A DNA stretch of 64,000 nucleotides from Pseudomonas mendocina (GCF_003008615.1 NZ_CP027657.1:1488001-1552000), one strand, 5' to 3'; numbered from the stretch's first letter, positions 1 to 10,169 are shown. The notes: generated by a model from the letters alone, not told the origin. Numbers and translations are program-made.

Positions 1-1317
1 GTATTGTGCCCGGGTCTGAATGTCAGCTTCGAAGACAAGGCCTCCGGCGAGAAGGTCGAATGGCACTACGAGGACGGCCTGCGTTCCTACCTAGTCGATG
101 CCGTCAGCGAATTCGAGCGCCTGCCTGCCGAGCCATTTTGCGGCGCGTTGGCCGGCAACAAGGAAGCGGTGGACTGGGCCCTGCTGTGGCTGCCCGAAGG
201 CGGCGACGCGGTACAGGAAAGCTACGTAAACCTGATCCCCACCGCGCAGGGCGGCACCCACGTCAACGGCCTGCGCCAGGGCCTGCTGGATGCCATGCGC
301 GAGTTCTGCGAGTTCCGCAACCTGCTGCCGCGCGGCGTCAAGCTGGCGCCGGAAGACGTCTGGGAGCGCATCGCCTTCGTCCTCTCGATGAAGATGCAGG
401 ACGCGCAGTTCTCCGGGCAGACCAAGGAGCGCCTGTCCTCGCGCGAGGCGGCCGCGTTCGTCTCCGGCGTCGTCAAAGATGCCTTCAGCCTGTGGCTCAA
501 CGCCAATCCGGAGACTGGCCTGGCCCTGGCCGAGCTGGCCATCAGCAACGCTGGCCGCCGCCTCAAGGCCGGCAAGAAGGTCGAGCGCAAGAAAATCACC
601 CAGGGCCCGGCACTGCCCGGCAAACTGGCCGACTGCGCCGGACAGAACCCGCTGCGCTGCGAGCTGTTCCTGGTAGAGGGTGACTCCGCCGGTGGTTCGG
701 CCAAGCAGGCGCGCGACAAGGAATTCCAGGCCATCATGCCGCTACGCGGCAAGATCCTGAACACCTGGGAAGTGGACGGCAGCGAAGTACTGGCCAGCCA
801 GGAAGTCCACGACATCGCCGTGGCCATCGGCATCGATCCGGGCTCCAACGACCTCACCCAGTTGCGCTACGGCAAGATCTGCATCCTCGCCGATGCCGAC
901 TCCGACGGCCTGCATATCGCCACTTTGCTCTGCGCCCTGTTCGTCCGTCACTTCCGTCCCCTGGTGGATGCCGGCCACGTCTACGTAGCGATGCCGCCGC
1001 TGTACCGCATCGACCTGGGCAAGGAGATCTTCTACGCCCTGGACGATGCCGAACGCGACGGTATCCTCGATCGCCTGGTAGCCGAAAAGCGCCGCGGCAA
1101 ACCGCAGGTCACCCGCTTCAAAGGTCTCGGCGAGATGAACCCGCCGCAACTGCGCGAAACCACCATGGATCCCAACACGCGGCGCCTGGTGCAACTCACG
1201 CTGGAAGACTTCGAAGGCACCCGCGAAGTGATGGACATGCTGCTGGCGAAAAAACGCGCTGGCGACCGCAAGAGCTGGCTGGAAACCAAGGGTAACCTGG
1301 CCGAGGTACTGGCCTGA
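1..1317 (+). CDS. parE: DNA topoisomerase IV subunit B, C-terminal part
   Basis: The reading frame is open from the first base, so the ATP-binding N-terminus lies outside the window. About 438 residues are visible, roughly the last two thirds of a 630-residue ParE. It holds the end of the GHKL/transducer region and the TOPRIM domain: EGDSAGGSAKQARD, the PLRGKILN segment and the metal-binding DADSDG motif, then FKGLGEMNP near the end. ParE supplies the ATPase of the ParC2-ParE2 enzyme that decatenates daughter chromosomes. Its stop overlaps the start of the next gene by one base (TGATG), so parE and the two small genes before parC are probably co-transcribed and coupled. No truncation or frameshift is visible in the part present. 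Confidence 0.96.
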   Translation, partial: VLCPGLNVSFEDKASGEKVEWHYEDGLRSYLVDAVSEFERLPAEPFCGALAGNKEAVDWALLWLPEGGDAVQESYVNLIPTAQGGTHVNGLRQGLLDAMREFCEFRNLLPRGVKLAPEDVWERIAFVLSMKMQDAQFSGQTKERLSSREAAAFVSGVVKDAFSLWLNANPETGLALAELAISNAGRRLKAGKKVERKKITQGPALPGKLADCAGQNPLRCELFLVEGDSAGGSAKQARDKEFQAIMPLRGKILNTWEVDGSEVLASQEVHDIAVAIGIDPGSNDLTQLRYGKICILADADSDGLHIATLLCALFVRHFRPLVDAGHVYVAMPPLYRIDLGKEIFYALDDAERDGILDRLVAEKRRGKPQVTRFKGLGEMNPPQLRETTMDPNTRRLVQLTLEDFEGTREVMDMLLAKKRAGDRKSWLETKGNLAEVLA

Positions 1318-2300
1318 TGCGCAATCACCTCCTCGCACTCGGTCTGTTGGCTGGCGTCGCGAACGCCGAGCCAGTAGTGCTGGAAGAGCTGAAGCTGCAG
1401 GCGGAATACCCGGTGACGGAAATGCCCAGTGGCAACCTGTCAGGCCTGGCCATGTGCGGCGAAACGCTGTGGACGGTCTCCGACCGCGATGACGATCGCA
1501 TCTATCAACTGCATCGCGAAGAGGGCCTGCTACGCGCCGAAGCGGAAACCTTCGTCGCCCCCGAACCGCCCGAGAGCGCCCTGCCCTGGGGCCTGCGCAT
1601 GCGTAACTGGGCTGCCGGCCTGGTGCGTGGCGGCAAGCTGGATTTCGAGGGCATATCCTGCGACGCGCAGGGCAATCGCTATCTGGTCAGCGAAACCCGC
1701 GCCACCGTGCTGCAAGTCGCCAGCAATGGCAGCGCACAGTGGCTCAACCTGCCCAGCGGACTGGTTCGTCAGGCCCGCGCCAGCGGTATGCTGCTGCACT
1801 TCAATCAGGGGTTCGAGGGCATCGCCATCGACCCGACAGGTGATCGCCTGTGGCTAGCCGCCGAGCAGCGCCGCCGCGGCCTCACCGTATTGCATCGTCG
1901 CGGCAGTAGCTGGCGCTGCACCGGTGGCTGCGTGCTGAACAGCGAAGGCGGTACCGAGTCCTCTCCAGAAGCGCTGGGCGGCCATATGGCACCGCGCGAC
2001 TTTTCCGGCCTGGCCTACTTCGACGAGAAACTCTTTACCCTCGAGCGTCAGGCTCATCGCGTCTGCCGACGCACGCTGAGCGATGGCGTAGTAGAAATCT
2101 GCTGGTCATTCGCAGCCGAAGCCTTGACGGAACAGCGCCGCTACACGCCGAACTACGGCATGGCCGAAGCGCTGTGGGTCGACAAGGAAGGCGCCTGGAT
2201 TGGCGTCGACAATGGCAGCCAGACCCGCGCCGATGGCGAAGAGCGTCCCATCGTCTGGCGTTTCGCGGCGCCCAAGGGCGGCTGGAGCCGGCGTCCGTGA
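1317..2300 (+). CDS. Exported esterase-like protein of the phytase-like family
   Basis: A 327-residue protein with a short signal peptide (positively charged start, hydrophobic run, probable cleavage after ANA near residue 17). The mature part has the repeated beta-strand character of the 'esterase-like activity of phytase' family (PF13449 type): GLAMCGETLWTVSDRDDD near the start, LDFEGISCD and GFEGIAIDPTGDRLWLAAEQ in the middle, all typical of a beta-propeller. It is therefore probably periplasmic, but substrate and reaction are unknown and the esterase label is only a family name. It starts within the parE stop codon and its own end overlaps the next gene, so it belongs to the parE-parC transcription unit. 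The link to topoisomerase function is not evident. Confidence 0.8.
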   Translation: MRNHLLALGLLAGVANAEPVVLEELKLQAEYPVTEMPSGNLSGLAMCGETLWTVSDRDDDRIYQLHREEGLLRAEAETFVAPEPPESALPWGLRMRNWAAGLVRGGKLDFEGISCDAQGNRYLVSETRATVLQVASNGSAQWLNLPSGLVRQARASGMLLHFNQGFEGIAIDPTGDRLWLAAEQRRRGLTVLHRRGSSWRCTGGCVLNSEGGTESSPEALGGHMAPRDFSGLAYFDEKLFTLERQAHRVCRRTLSDGVVEICWSFAAEALTEQRRYTPNYGMAEALWVDKEGAWIGVDNGSQTRADGEERPIVWRFAAPKGGWSRRP

Positions 2301-2821
2301 GCGAACAGGCGCCTGGCCGTCGTGCCGGACGAGTCATGCTGGTGCTCGCCTGGGGCGCCGGCTTGCTGTTGGCCACGCACTTCTTCGGCAACTGGGAAGA
2401 TAGCCAGCGCAACCCCAACCAGATGCCGCAGTCGGTGCATGGTGACGGTTTCGTCGAAGTGAGCCTGGCCAGCAGTCGGCAGGGGCATTACGTGGTCAAT
2501 GGCCAGATCGATGGTCATGACGTGACCTTCCTGCTCGATACCGGCGCCACTCAGGTCGCGATACCGAGCGCGGCGGCCGAACGACTCGGTCTGCAACGTG
2601 GTGCGCCGATCATCATCAGCACCGCCAACGGCCGTGCCACCGGGCACCGCACACGTCTGGACAGCCTGCGCCTGGGCGATATCGAACTACGTGATGTCGC
2701 AGCATTGATCGCCCCCGGCATGGACGGCGACGAAGTGCTGCTGGGTATGAGCGCCCTGAAACAACTCGAATTCAGTCAAAAGGGCGGCACCCTGGTGCTG
2801 CGCCAATCAACCTTGCAATGA
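2297..2821 (+). CDS. Membrane-anchored retropepsin-like aspartic protease
   Basis: A 174-residue protein read from a GTG that overlaps the TGA of the preceding gene (GTGA). One membrane segment (about residues 13-29) is followed by a single aspartic-protease domain with the catalytic signature [12 protein letters not shown] (Asp81), as in the TIGR02281 clan AA family. Such single-domain proteases dimerise to form one active site, probably here on the periplasmic side. Natural substrates are not known to me. An ATG at 2336 is an alternative start but would remove the basic residues before the membrane segment, so GTG is preferred. Position between the two topoisomerase IV genes is conserved in pseudomonads as I recall it. 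Confidence 0.8.
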   Translation: MSEQAPGRRAGRVMLVLAWGAGLLLATHFFGNWEDSQRNPNQMPQSVHGDGFVEVSLASSRQGHYVVNGQIDGHDVTFLLDTGATQVAIPSAAAERLGLQRGAPIIISTANGRATGHRTRLDSLRLGDIELRDVAALIAPGMDGDEVLLGMSALKQLEFSQKGGTLVLRQSTLQ

Positions 2822-2828
2822 GGCCCGC

Positions 2829-5078
2829 ATGAGCGAATCCCTCGATTTGAGCCTGGAAGGCGTTGAACGCCGGTCACTCGCCGATTTCACCGAGCAGGCT
2901 TATCTCAATTACTCCATGTACGTGATCATGGATCGCGCCCTGCCGCACATCGGCGATGGCCTGAAACCCGTGCAGCGCCGCATCGTCTATGCCATGAGCG
3001 AATTGGGCCTGGACGCCGACTCCAAGCACAAGAAATCCGCCCGTACCGTCGGTGACGTGCTCGGCAAGTTTCACCCACACGGCGACAGCGCCTGCTACGA
3101 AGCCATGGTGCTGATGGCGCAGCCGTTCAGTTACCGCTACACGCTGGTCGATGGCCAGGGCAACTGGGGTGCACCGGACGATCCCAAATCCTTCGCTGCC
3201 ATGCGCTATACCGAGGCGCGTCTGTCGCGTTACTCGGAAGTGCTGCTCACCGAACTCGGCCAGGGTACCGTCGACTGGGTACCGAACTTCGACGGCACGA
3301 TGAACGAGCCGGCGACCCTGCCGGCACGCCTGCCCAACCTGCTGCTCAACGGCACCACCGGTATCGCCGTGGGTATGGCCACCGATGTGCCGCCGCATAA
3401 CCTGCGCGAAGTCGCCGCCGCCTGCGTGCGCCTGCTGGACGAGCCCGGCGCCACCGTCGAGCAGCTCTGCGAACATATCCAGGGGCCGGACTTCCCTACT
3501 GAAGCCGAGGTCATCACCCCCAAGGCCGATCTGCTGAAGATCTATGAGACCGGCCGCGGCTCGGTGCGCATGCGCGCCGTCTATCGCGTCGAGGACGGCG
3601 ATATCGTCGTCACTGCGTTGCCCCATCAGGTTTCCGGCGCCAAGGTGCTGGAGCAGATCGCCGCACAGATGCAGGCCAAGAAGCTGCCAATGGTCGCCGA
3701 CCTGCGTGACGAGTCGGATCATGAGAACCCGACCCGCATCGTCATCATCCCGCGCTCCAACCGCGTCGATGCCGACGAGCTGATGACCCACCTGTTCGCC
3801 ACCACCGACCTGGAGTCCAGCTACCGGGTCAACACCAACGTCATCGGCCTCGACGGCAAGCCGCAGGTCAAGGATCTGCGCACCCTGCTCAGCGAATGGC
3901 TGGTGTACCGCGTCGGTACCGTGCGCCGTCGCCTGCAGTTCCGCCTGGACAAGGTCGAACGCCGCCTGCACCTGTTGGAAGGCTTGCTGATCGCCTTCCT
4001 CAACCTCGATGAAGTCATTCGCATCATTCGCACCGAGGATTCGCCCAAGCCGGTGCTGATGGAAACCTTCGGCCTCACCGATGTGCAGGCCGACTACATC
4101 CTCGACACCCGCCTGCGCCAACTGGCTCGCCTGGAAGAAATGAAGATCCGCGGCGAACAGGACGAACTGGCCAAGGAACGCGAGAAACTGCTGGCCCTGC
4201 TCGGCAGCGAAGCCAAGCTGAAGAAGCTGGTGCGCAAGGAAATCATCGAGGACGCCGAGAAGTACGGCGATGACCGCCGCTCGCCGATCGTCGCTCGCGC
4301 CGAAGCCAAGGCCCTGTCCGAAACCGAGCTGATGCCGACCGAGCCGGTCACCGTGGTGCTCTCGGAAAAAGGCTGGGTGCGCTGCGCCAAGGGCCATGAC
4401 ATCGACGCCACCGGCCTGTCCTACAAGGCCGGCGACGGCTTCAAGGCGGCCGCACCGGGCCGCTCGAACCAGTACGCGGTGTTTATCGACTCGACCGGCA
4501 GGAGTTACTCCCTCGCCGCGCACTCGCTGCCGTCTGCCCGCGGCCAGGGCGAACCGCTGACCGGCCGCCTGACGCCGCCGCCGGGCGCCAGCTTCGAGTG
4601 CGTGATGCTGCCGGAAGACAGCGCGCTGTATGTGATCGCCTCGGACGCCGGCTACGGCTTCGTGGTCAAGGGCGAGGATCTGCAGGCCAAGAACAAGGCG
4701 GGCAAGGCGCTGCTGACCCTGCCCAACGGCGCCAAGGTCGTTGCCCCCAAACCTGTAACGAATCTGGAAGACGATTGGCTGGCCGCGGTGACCACCGAAG
4801 GTCGCCTGCTGCTGTTCAAGGTCACGGATCTGCCACAACTGGGTAAAGGCAAGGGCAACAAGATCATCGGAATTCCCGGCGAGCGCGTCGCTTCACGTGA
4901 GGAGTATCTGACCGATCTGGCCGTACTGCCCAGCGGCGCCAGTTTGGTTTTGCAGGCCGGGAAGCGTACCCTGACACTCAAAGCCGACGACCTGGAGCAC
5001 TACAAGGGCGAACGCGGCCGGCGCGGCAACAAGCTGCCGCGCGGCTTCCAACGTGTCGACCAGCTTTTGGTGGAATAG
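2829..5078 (+). CDS. parC: DNA topoisomerase IV subunit A
   Basis: A complete 749-residue ParC (E. coli 752). The winged-helix and tower domains carry the DNA-cleaving Tyr127 in [10 protein letters not shown], and the quinolone-resistance region reads [11 protein letters not shown] with the susceptible-type Ser87 and Glu91. A basic breakage domain and then the C-terminal beta-pinwheel repeats follow. ParC pairs with ParE to decatenate chromosomes and relax positive supercoils. It starts 7 bases after the protease gene with a GAGG ribosome site. There is no sign of truncation. Confidence 0.97.
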   Translation: MSESLDLSLEGVERRSLADFTEQAYLNYSMYVIMDRALPHIGDGLKPVQRRIVYAMSELGLDADSKHKKSARTVGDVLGKFHPHGDSACYEAMVLMAQPFSYRYTLVDGQGNWGAPDDPKSFAAMRYTEARLSRYSEVLLTELGQGTVDWVPNFDGTMNEPATLPARLPNLLLNGTTGIAVGMATDVPPHNLREVAAACVRLLDEPGATVEQLCEHIQGPDFPTEAEVITPKADLLKIYETGRGSVRMRAVYRVEDGDIVVTALPHQVSGAKVLEQIAAQMQAKKLPMVADLRDESDHENPTRIVIIPRSNRVDADELMTHLFATTDLESSYRVNTNVIGLDGKPQVKDLRTLLSEWLVYRVGTVRRRLQFRLDKVERRLHLLEGLLIAFLNLDEVIRIIRTEDSPKPVLMETFGLTDVQADYILDTRLRQLARLEEMKIRGEQDELAKEREKLLALLGSEAKLKKLVRKEIIEDAEKYGDDRRSPIVARAEAKALSETELMPTEPVTVVLSEKGWVRCAKGHDIDATGLSYKAGDGFKAAAPGRSNQYAVFIDSTGRSYSLAAHSLPSARGQGEPLTGRLTPPPGASFECVMLPEDSALYVIASDAGYGFVVKGEDLQAKNKAGKALLTLPNGAKVVAPKPVTNLEDDWLAAVTTEGRLLLFKVTDLPQLGKGKGNKIIGIPGERVASREEYLTDLAVLPSGASLVLQAGKRTLTLKADDLEHYKGERGRRGNKLPRGFQRVDQLLVE

Positions 5079-5250
5079 CGCCGGCAACACGCCCCGTTCT
5101 TCCGGGATATCCGCGCTACCGGCAGGCAGTCAAGGCTGGAGTCGTAGCGCGGTTTGACGGATGATACGCGCCCTGGGTCATGCGCAAGTGACCCCACTGC
5201 ATGATATGGGATCGATGTGCGGTTGCCCCATAAGCAGCTGCCGGGAACGA

Positions 5251-5976
5251 ATGATGACTGTAGTACGCCCTGCGGCCCTACTTCTGACCACGCTGCTCGT
5301 GCTGAGCGGTTGCAGCCTGCTGCAGCAGAAGCCAGTGCCCCTCTACCAACTGGATAGCGGCAGTGCCGTGACGCCAACTCAGGATAACGGTGTCACCGTG
5401 CTGGTAGGCCCGATCAGCGTGGCCGACTACCTGCGCCAGCAGAATCTGCTGCAACGTCAGGCTGACGGCAGCCTGGTCGCTGCCCAGGATGCGCGCTGGG
5501 CCAGCGGTCTGGCCAATGACATCGACCAACAGATGCTGCGCCAGCTGGCCTGGCGTCTCGACAGCCAGCGCCTGGTCCTGGCACCGGCAGCACCAGGCTT
5601 CAGCGCCGACGCCCAAGTCATGCTGACCATTACCCGACTGGACTCGGGCCCGACCCAACCCGCCGTTCTGGAAGCACAGTGGCGCCTGCTCGACCGTCGC
5701 GGGCAACTGCGCGATAGTCGTCTGATTCGACTGGAAGAGCCTCACAGCGGCTCCCTGGCAGAACAAGTCAAGGCACAGAGCGCGTTGGTACAGCGCCTGG
5801 CAGCGCAACTGGCGACAGCCATCCAGCCAGTGGCTGCGGCCACAGACCCGACACCCGAACCAGCACGCAAGAAACCCCCGGTGGCCAGAGCCAAACCGCA
5901 GGAACCGGCCTCGGCCGGGCCGAAGATTCCGGTGGCAGAACCCATCAAGATTGATACGGAAGTCTTCCGCTTCTAA
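5251..5976 (+). CDS. PqiC-type ABC-transport auxiliary lipoprotein
   Basis: Read from the ATG pair at 5251/5254, giving 241 residues; an in-frame ATG at 5161 would add an unlikely hydrophilic leader before the signal sequence. The signal peptide ends in a lipobox LSGC (Cys21), so it is a lipoprotein. The mature part has the PqiC/YmbA (DUF330) pattern: LYQLDSG, then VLVGPISVADYL, then RWASGLANDIDQQMLRQL. This family supports MCE-domain lipid-transport complexes between inner and outer membranes. No pqiA or pqiB partner is nearby, so this is an orphan copy whose partners must be encoded elsewhere. The C-terminal 40 residues are Pro/Ala/Lys-rich. The gene ends at a strong bidirectional terminator. 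Confidence 0.75.
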   Translation: MMTVVRPAALLLTTLLVLSGCSLLQQKPVPLYQLDSGSAVTPTQDNGVTVLVGPISVADYLRQQNLLQRQADGSLVAAQDARWASGLANDIDQQMLRQLAWRLDSQRLVLAPAAPGFSADAQVMLTITRLDSGPTQPAVLEAQWRLLDRRGQLRDSRLIRLEEPHSGSLAEQVKAQSALVQRLAAQLATAIQPVAAATDPTPEPARKKPPVARAKPQEPASAGPKIPVAEPIKIDTEVFRF

Positions 5977-5978
5977 GC

Positions 5979-6003
5979 AAAAAGCCCGCAATGCGGGCTT
6001 TTT
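5979..6003. terminator. Bidirectional intrinsic terminator
   Basis: A perfect stem AAAAAGCCCGC / GCGGGCTTTTT with a 3-base loop starts 3 bases after the stop of the PqiC-type gene. The A-run and T-run make it work in both directions, which suits the convergent acyl-CoA dehydrogenase operon ending at 6029. Confidence 0.92.
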
Positions 6004-6028
6004 GCTTGTGGGGTGGAACTCGCTTGCC

Positions 6029-7240
6029 TTACTTGAGCTCGCTGGAGCTCTTGCCCAACAACCGCCGAGCGACGATCAGCAACTGGATCTGCTGGGTGCC
6101 TTCGAAGATGTCGAGAATCTTCGAATCACGCGCCCACTTCTCCAGCAACTCGTCCTCGCCGTATCCCATCGCACCGGCCAACTCGACACATTTGAGCGTT
6201 ACCTCGCTGGCCACGCGTCCAGCCTTGGCCTTGGCGATGGAAGCCTCCTTCGAGTTGGGCAGCTTGTTGTCAGCCATCCATGCAGCCTTCAGCGTCAACA
6301 GGCGCGCCGCTTCCCACTCCGCCTCCAACCGATACAGCGTCGCCTCGGCATGGGTCACGGCCAGCAGCGGCTTGGCGTAGTCGAAACGGCAACCCGCCTT
6401 GACCAGCAGCTCGCGGGTACGCTCCAGCGCGGCACGGGCCACGCCGACGGCCATGCCTGCGACCAGTGGCCGGGTGTTGTCGAAGGTCTCCATGACCCCG
6501 GCAAATCCTTTCTGCACATCGATTTCGGCGTTGCCCAGCAAATTGGCCGCAGGCACACGGCAATCGCTGAAACTGATCGAGGCGGTGTCCGATGCCTTGA
6601 TGCCCAGCTTCTTTTCCAGACGGGTGACCGTCATGCCGGGCGTGCCCTTCTCCACCACGAAGGACTTGATCGCAGCACGTCCGAGGCTCTTGTCCAGGCT
6701 GGCCCAGACCACTACCGAATCCGCACGCTCTCCAGAAGTGACGAAAATCTTTTCACCATTGAGGATGTAATCATCACCATCCTTCACTGCGGTGGTGCGA
6801 ATCGCCGCCGAGTCGGAGCCGCATCCCGGCTCGGTGATGGCCATGGCCGCCCAGGTTCTGCCGAAGCGTGTCAGTTGCTCATCATTGGCCACCGCCGCTA
6901 TGGCGGCATTACCCAGGCCCTGGCGAGGCATGGCCAGCAATAGGCCGACATCACCCCAGCACAGCTCCATTACACCGAGCAGCGCCGCCATGTTGCCGCC
7001 ATTCTTGATACCGTCCTGCTGCTCGCGGGCGGCACCACGCTTGCTCGCCGAACCAGCGCCGACGACCTCGGGAGATCCTTCGTTCATGCCGTCGAGCAGC
7101 GCGGCAAGCAGATCCAGCTCCTTGGGATAGGCGTGCTCGGCCTTGTCATACTTGCGCGAGATCGGCCGGAAATAGTGCTTGGCCACCTGTCCAGCCTGGT
7201 GTTGCAGGCCGCGGAATTTCTTCGGGGTTTCCAGATTCAT
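6029..7240 (-). CDS. Acyl-CoA dehydrogenase
   Basis: A 403-residue FAD flavoprotein read from the ATG at 7240, preceded by AGGTGG; longer readings lack a plausible ribosome site. The family hallmarks are present: AITEPGCGSDSAAIRTTA for flavin and substrate binding, then the conserved C-terminal helix segment with GYGEDELLEKWARDSKILDIFEGTQQIQ compressed into a normal family end (glycine-rich, then FEGT). It catalyses alpha,beta-dehydrogenation of an acyl-CoA and passes electrons to ETF. It is the second gene of a two-gene operon with another acyl-CoA dehydrogenase 13 bases upstream. Chain-length specificity cannot be read from the sequence. Confidence 0.88.
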   Translation of the reverse strand: MNLETPKKFRGLQHQAGQVAKHYFRPISRKYDKAEHAYPKELDLLAALLDGMNEGSPEVVGAGSASKRGAAREQQDGIKNGGNMAALLGVMELCWGDVGLLLAMPRQGLGNAAIAAVANDEQLTRFGRTWAAMAITEPGCGSDSAAIRTTAVKDGDDYILNGEKIFVTSGERADSVVVWASLDKSLGRAAIKSFVVEKGTPGMTVTRLEKKLGIKASDTASISFSDCRVPAANLLGNAEIDVQKGFAGVMETFDNTRPLVAGMAVGVARAALERTRELLVKAGCRFDYAKPLLAVTHAEATLYRLEAEWEAARLLTLKAAWMADNKLPNSKEASIAKAKAGRVASEVTLKCVELAGAMGYGEDELLEKWARDSKILDIFEGTQQIQLLIVARRLLGKSSSELK

Positions 7241-7253
7241 CGTTGCCACCTGT

Positions 7254-8534
7254 TCAGAGATGAAGGCCGCCAGCGAGCACGGCAACGCTGCGCAAGTCGC
7301 GATACCAGCGCTCGACCGGGTGCTCCTGGGTAAAGCCATGGCCGCCGAGCAGTTGCACCGCGTCGGAGCCAATCTTCATCGCCTTCTCCGCACAGAGCAG
7401 GCGCGCCAGGTACGCCTCACGGCGAAATGGCAAGCCGGCCTCGGCACGTGCGCAGGCACGCCACACCAGCAAGCGCATGGCATCCAGTTCGATGGCGATG
7501 TCGGCGACCATGAAGGCCACACCCTGACGATGGCTGATCGGCTCACCGAAGGCTTGGCGCTCATTGCAGTAGGTCGTCACGTAGTCCAGCGCCGCCTGCG
7601 CCGAACCGACAGCCAGCGAGCACAGCGCCAGCGCGCTGCAATCGAGAAAGGCCTGAAAGTCGAAGCCCTCGCCAGCCAGCCGAGACTCGCGCGGTACCTT
7701 CACACCTTTAAGCTGAATGCGCGCCAGAGCGCAGGCCTTCAGCCCCATCGCAGGCTCGGCACGGCGGGTGACCCCCTTGCTCGCCGCATCGACGATGAAC
7801 AACGCCGAGCCATCACCGGCCTGAGCACTGACAATCAGCTGACTGGCACTTAGACCGGCAATGACCAGCGCCTTTTCACCATCGAGCAGATAATGTCTGC
7901 CGCGCTTGCGTGCTCGCGTGGCTGGCTGACGCGTGTCGCTCAACACGCCCGGTTCGCTCACAGCCAGGGCGAAGGGCTGGCCCCCCTCCTCGCTGACGAA
8001 AGACGGCAGCCAGGCAGCCTGTTGCTCAGGTGATCCCCAGCGACGGATGCAGTTGGCGGCGGAAAGCGGCACCAGCAGCGCTGCAGCCAGGGAAAAATCT
8101 CCTTGCGCCAAGCTTTCGGCGATCAGCGCATTACTGAGTACAGTGCGCTCTCCGGCCAGCCCACCATGCGCCTCACCCACGCCATAGTGGGCCAAGCCCA
8201 GTTCACGCGCCTGATTGATCAATGCAGCAGGCACGCGCGCCTGAGCGTCTGCCTCGTGTGCAGCGGGACGCAGAACCTCCAGAGCGAAGCCCTGGAGCAT
8301 GTCCACCAGCATCTGCTGTTCATCGGTCAGGGACAGGTCGAACAGATCATCCGCCGCCGGGCGGGCCTCGCGCGGCTTGCTAGCTGCCCGTCCTGCAGCC
8401 AGGCGAAAGCTGGCACGGCTACCGCTGTAGACGAGTTTTTCGAAGGATTTGCGTACCTTGAGGCGATCCGGCCAGTCGGCCTGGGCCAGTTTGCTCAGTA
8501 CGCTCAGGGCCTGGCCCTGTACATCGACGGTCAT
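7254..8534 (-). CDS. Acyl-CoA dehydrogenase, divergent
   Basis: A 426-residue acyl-CoA dehydrogenase family protein. The ATG at 8534 is preferred because GGAG lies 9 bases before it; a GTG at 8549 is possible. About 75 residues of extra N-terminal sequence precede the usual FSLTDEQQMLVDMLQGFA opening of the N-terminal helical domain. The middle beta domain is poorly conserved (ALAVSEPGVLSDTR where the usual motif is TEPxxGSD), while the C-terminal helical domain ends in QLLGGHGFTQEHPVERWYRD, the typical family end. The weak flavin-loop motif leaves open a heterodimer with the downstream, canonical dehydrogenase. PAO1 has the same pair next to hldE. Confidence 0.83.
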   Translation of the reverse strand: MTVDVQGQALSVLSKLAQADWPDRLKVRKSFEKLVYSGSRASFRLAAGRAASKPREARPAADDLFDLSLTDEQQMLVDMLQGFALEVLRPAAHEADAQARVPAALINQARELGLAHYGVGEAHGGLAGERTVLSNALIAESLAQGDFSLAAALLVPLSAANCIRRWGSPEQQAAWLPSFVSEEGGQPFALAVSEPGVLSDTRQPATRARKRGRHYLLDGEKALVIAGLSASQLIVSAQAGDGSALFIVDAASKGVTRRAEPAMGLKACALARIQLKGVKVPRESRLAGEGFDFQAFLDCSALALCSLAVGSAQAALDYVTTYCNERQAFGEPISHRQGVAFMVADIAIELDAMRLLVWRACARAEAGLPFRREAYLARLLCAEKAMKIGSDAVQLLGGHGFTQEHPVERWYRDLRSVAVLAGGLHL

Positions 8535-8686
8535 GGCATCTCGCTCCACATGGGGGATGCCGTCGATGATGCGCCGCCCGCTGACGAGCGCCTATGACCC
8601 TCAAGACGCGTCGCAGCGGCAATCGGGTCAAGCCAGGGCAGGAAACGAGCAGGCTGAGCAGGACTCGTGACTTGCCCTGCCTTCTG

Positions 8687-10108
8687 TCACTTGCTGCGGA
8701 TTTTCTCGACGATCGCCGTGGTGGAGCTGTTTGCCACCAGGCCAAGCACACGCACCTCACCACCGTAGGCCTGGACGATATCGGCGCCCACCACCTGGCC
8801 GATACCATAGTCACCACCCTTGACCAGCACGTCCGGCTGCACCTGCTTGAGCAGACGCTCGGGGGTGTCTTCACTGAAACTTACCACCCAATCCACCGCA
8901 CCGAGGCCGGCGAGCACCGCCATGCGGCGGTCAACGGCGTTGATGGGGCGGCCTGGGCCTTTCAGGCGACTCACCGAGACATCATCGTTGATCGCCACGA
9001 TCAATCGGTCACCCTGTGCACGCGCCTGCTCCAGGTAGGTCACATGGCCGGCATGGAGGATGTCGAAACAGCCATTGGTGAAGACGATCTTCTCGCCATG
9101 GGCGCGGGCGTCTTCGATGGCGATCAGCAATTGATCCAGGCTCAGTACGCCGCGCTCGGAACCTTCTTCGCGCTGTACCGCACGCCGCAGCTCCGGCGCG
9201 CTGATGGCTGCAGTACCCAGCTTGCCGACGACGATGCCGGCGGCCAGGTTGGCCAGGGCCACCGCCAGCGGCAGCTCCTCGCCCGCCGCGATTGAGGCGG
9301 CCAGGGTGGAGATCACCGTATCGCCGGCACCGGTCACATCGAACACTTCACGGGCACGGGCCGGCAGGTGCAGCGGCGCATGCTCCGGGCGCAGCAGGGT
9401 CATGCCGTGCTCGCCACGGGTCACCAGCAGGGCACCCAGTTCCAGCTCACGCATCAACTTGGCGCCCTTGCTGACCAGCTCGGCCTCGTCGGCACAACCA
9501 CCGACGATCAACTCGAACTCGTGCAGGTTGGGCGTGATCAGGCTGGCGCCACGGTAGATGGAGAAGTCCTTGCCCTTGGGATCGGCCAGCACCGGAATGC
9601 CCTTGTTACGCGCCGCCTGGATCAGCGCCTGATGGTTCTGCAACGCGCCCTTGCCGTAGTCCGACAACACCAACACCTTGACCCCGTCGAGCAAGGCATC
9701 GACCTCACGCGCCAGAGCGGCGGTGTCGGTGTTGAACGGTTCCTCGAAGTCCATGCGCAACAGTTGCTGGTGACGGCTCATCACCCGCAGCTTGACGATG
9801 GTGGGTTGATCATCGATACGTTGGAAATGGGTTTCCACCCCCACACCCTGCAGGCTGGCGCTGAGGCTGTCGGCGGCTTCATCCGCACCCGTGACACCAA
9901 CCAGCAGCGCTCGCGCGCCGAGCGCCGCAATATTCAGTGCCACGTTGGCAGCGCCGCCCGGGCGATCCTCGATCTGGTCGACACGCACCACCGGTACCGG
10001 CGCCTCCGGGGAAATCCGCGAAGTTCCACCATGCCAGTAGCGATCGAGCATCACGTCGCCCACCACCAGAACGGCGGCTTGGTCATAGCGGGGCATGGTC
10101 AGTTTCAT
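8687..10108 (-). CDS. hldE: Bifunctional heptose-7-phosphate kinase / heptose-1-phosphate adenylyltransferase
   Basis: A 473-residue fusion of normal length. Residues 1 to about 315 form a ribokinase-type sugar kinase (VVGDVMLDRYWHG, PGGAANVALNIAALGA, and the catalytic DVTGAGDTV motif). Residues from about 340 form a nucleotidyltransferase with TNGCFDILHAGH, the HxGH signature. It makes ADP-glycero-manno-heptose, the donor used by WaaC and WaaF encoded 19 kb away in the same region. The start has a good GGAG site 5 bases upstream. It is separated from dnpA by 61 bases and may be the last-but-one or last LPS gene in its transcription unit; nothing notable is seen in the 150 bases after its stop. 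Confidence 0.96.
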   Translation of the reverse strand: MKLTMPRYDQAAVLVVGDVMLDRYWHGGTSRISPEAPVPVVRVDQIEDRPGGAANVALNIAALGARALLVGVTGADEAADSLSASLQGVGVETHFQRIDDQPTIVKLRVMSRHQQLLRMDFEEPFNTDTAALAREVDALLDGVKVLVLSDYGKGALQNHQALIQAARNKGIPVLADPKGKDFSIYRGASLITPNLHEFELIVGGCADEAELVSKGAKLMRELELGALLVTRGEHGMTLLRPEHAPLHLPARAREVFDVTGAGDTVISTLAASIAAGEELPLAVALANLAAGIVVGKLGTAAISAPELRRAVQREEGSERGVLSLDQLLIAIEDARAHGEKIVFTNGCFDILHAGHVTYLEQARAQGDRLIVAINDDVSVSRLKGPGRPINAVDRRMAVLAGLGAVDWVVSFSEDTPERLLKQVQPDVLVKGGDYGIGQVVGADIVQAYGGEVRVLGLVANSSTTAIVEKIRSK

Positions 10109-10169
10109 GGCAGCTCCAGAAGGGGAGAAAAACGGGAAAAATCATAGCATGACGCATTCACTGCACCGC

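Noticed and set aside
3080..3110. Quinolone-resistance changes in ParC
   Set aside because: Ser87 and Glu91 are the susceptible-type residues; no resistance change is visible.
2874..4838. Very long open frame on the minus strand opposite parC (654 codons)
   Set aside because: High GC gives long antisense frames; the composition is His/Gln/Gly/Val-rich with no domain, and parC on the other strand is certain. The same holds for similar frames opposite aceE (35032-37650), glnE (32597-34435), the carbamoyltransferase (21293-23029) and msbA (12507-14024).
5161..5250. Longer start for the PqiC-type lipoprotein
   Set aside because: It would place about 30 hydrophilic residues before the signal peptide, against the family pattern.
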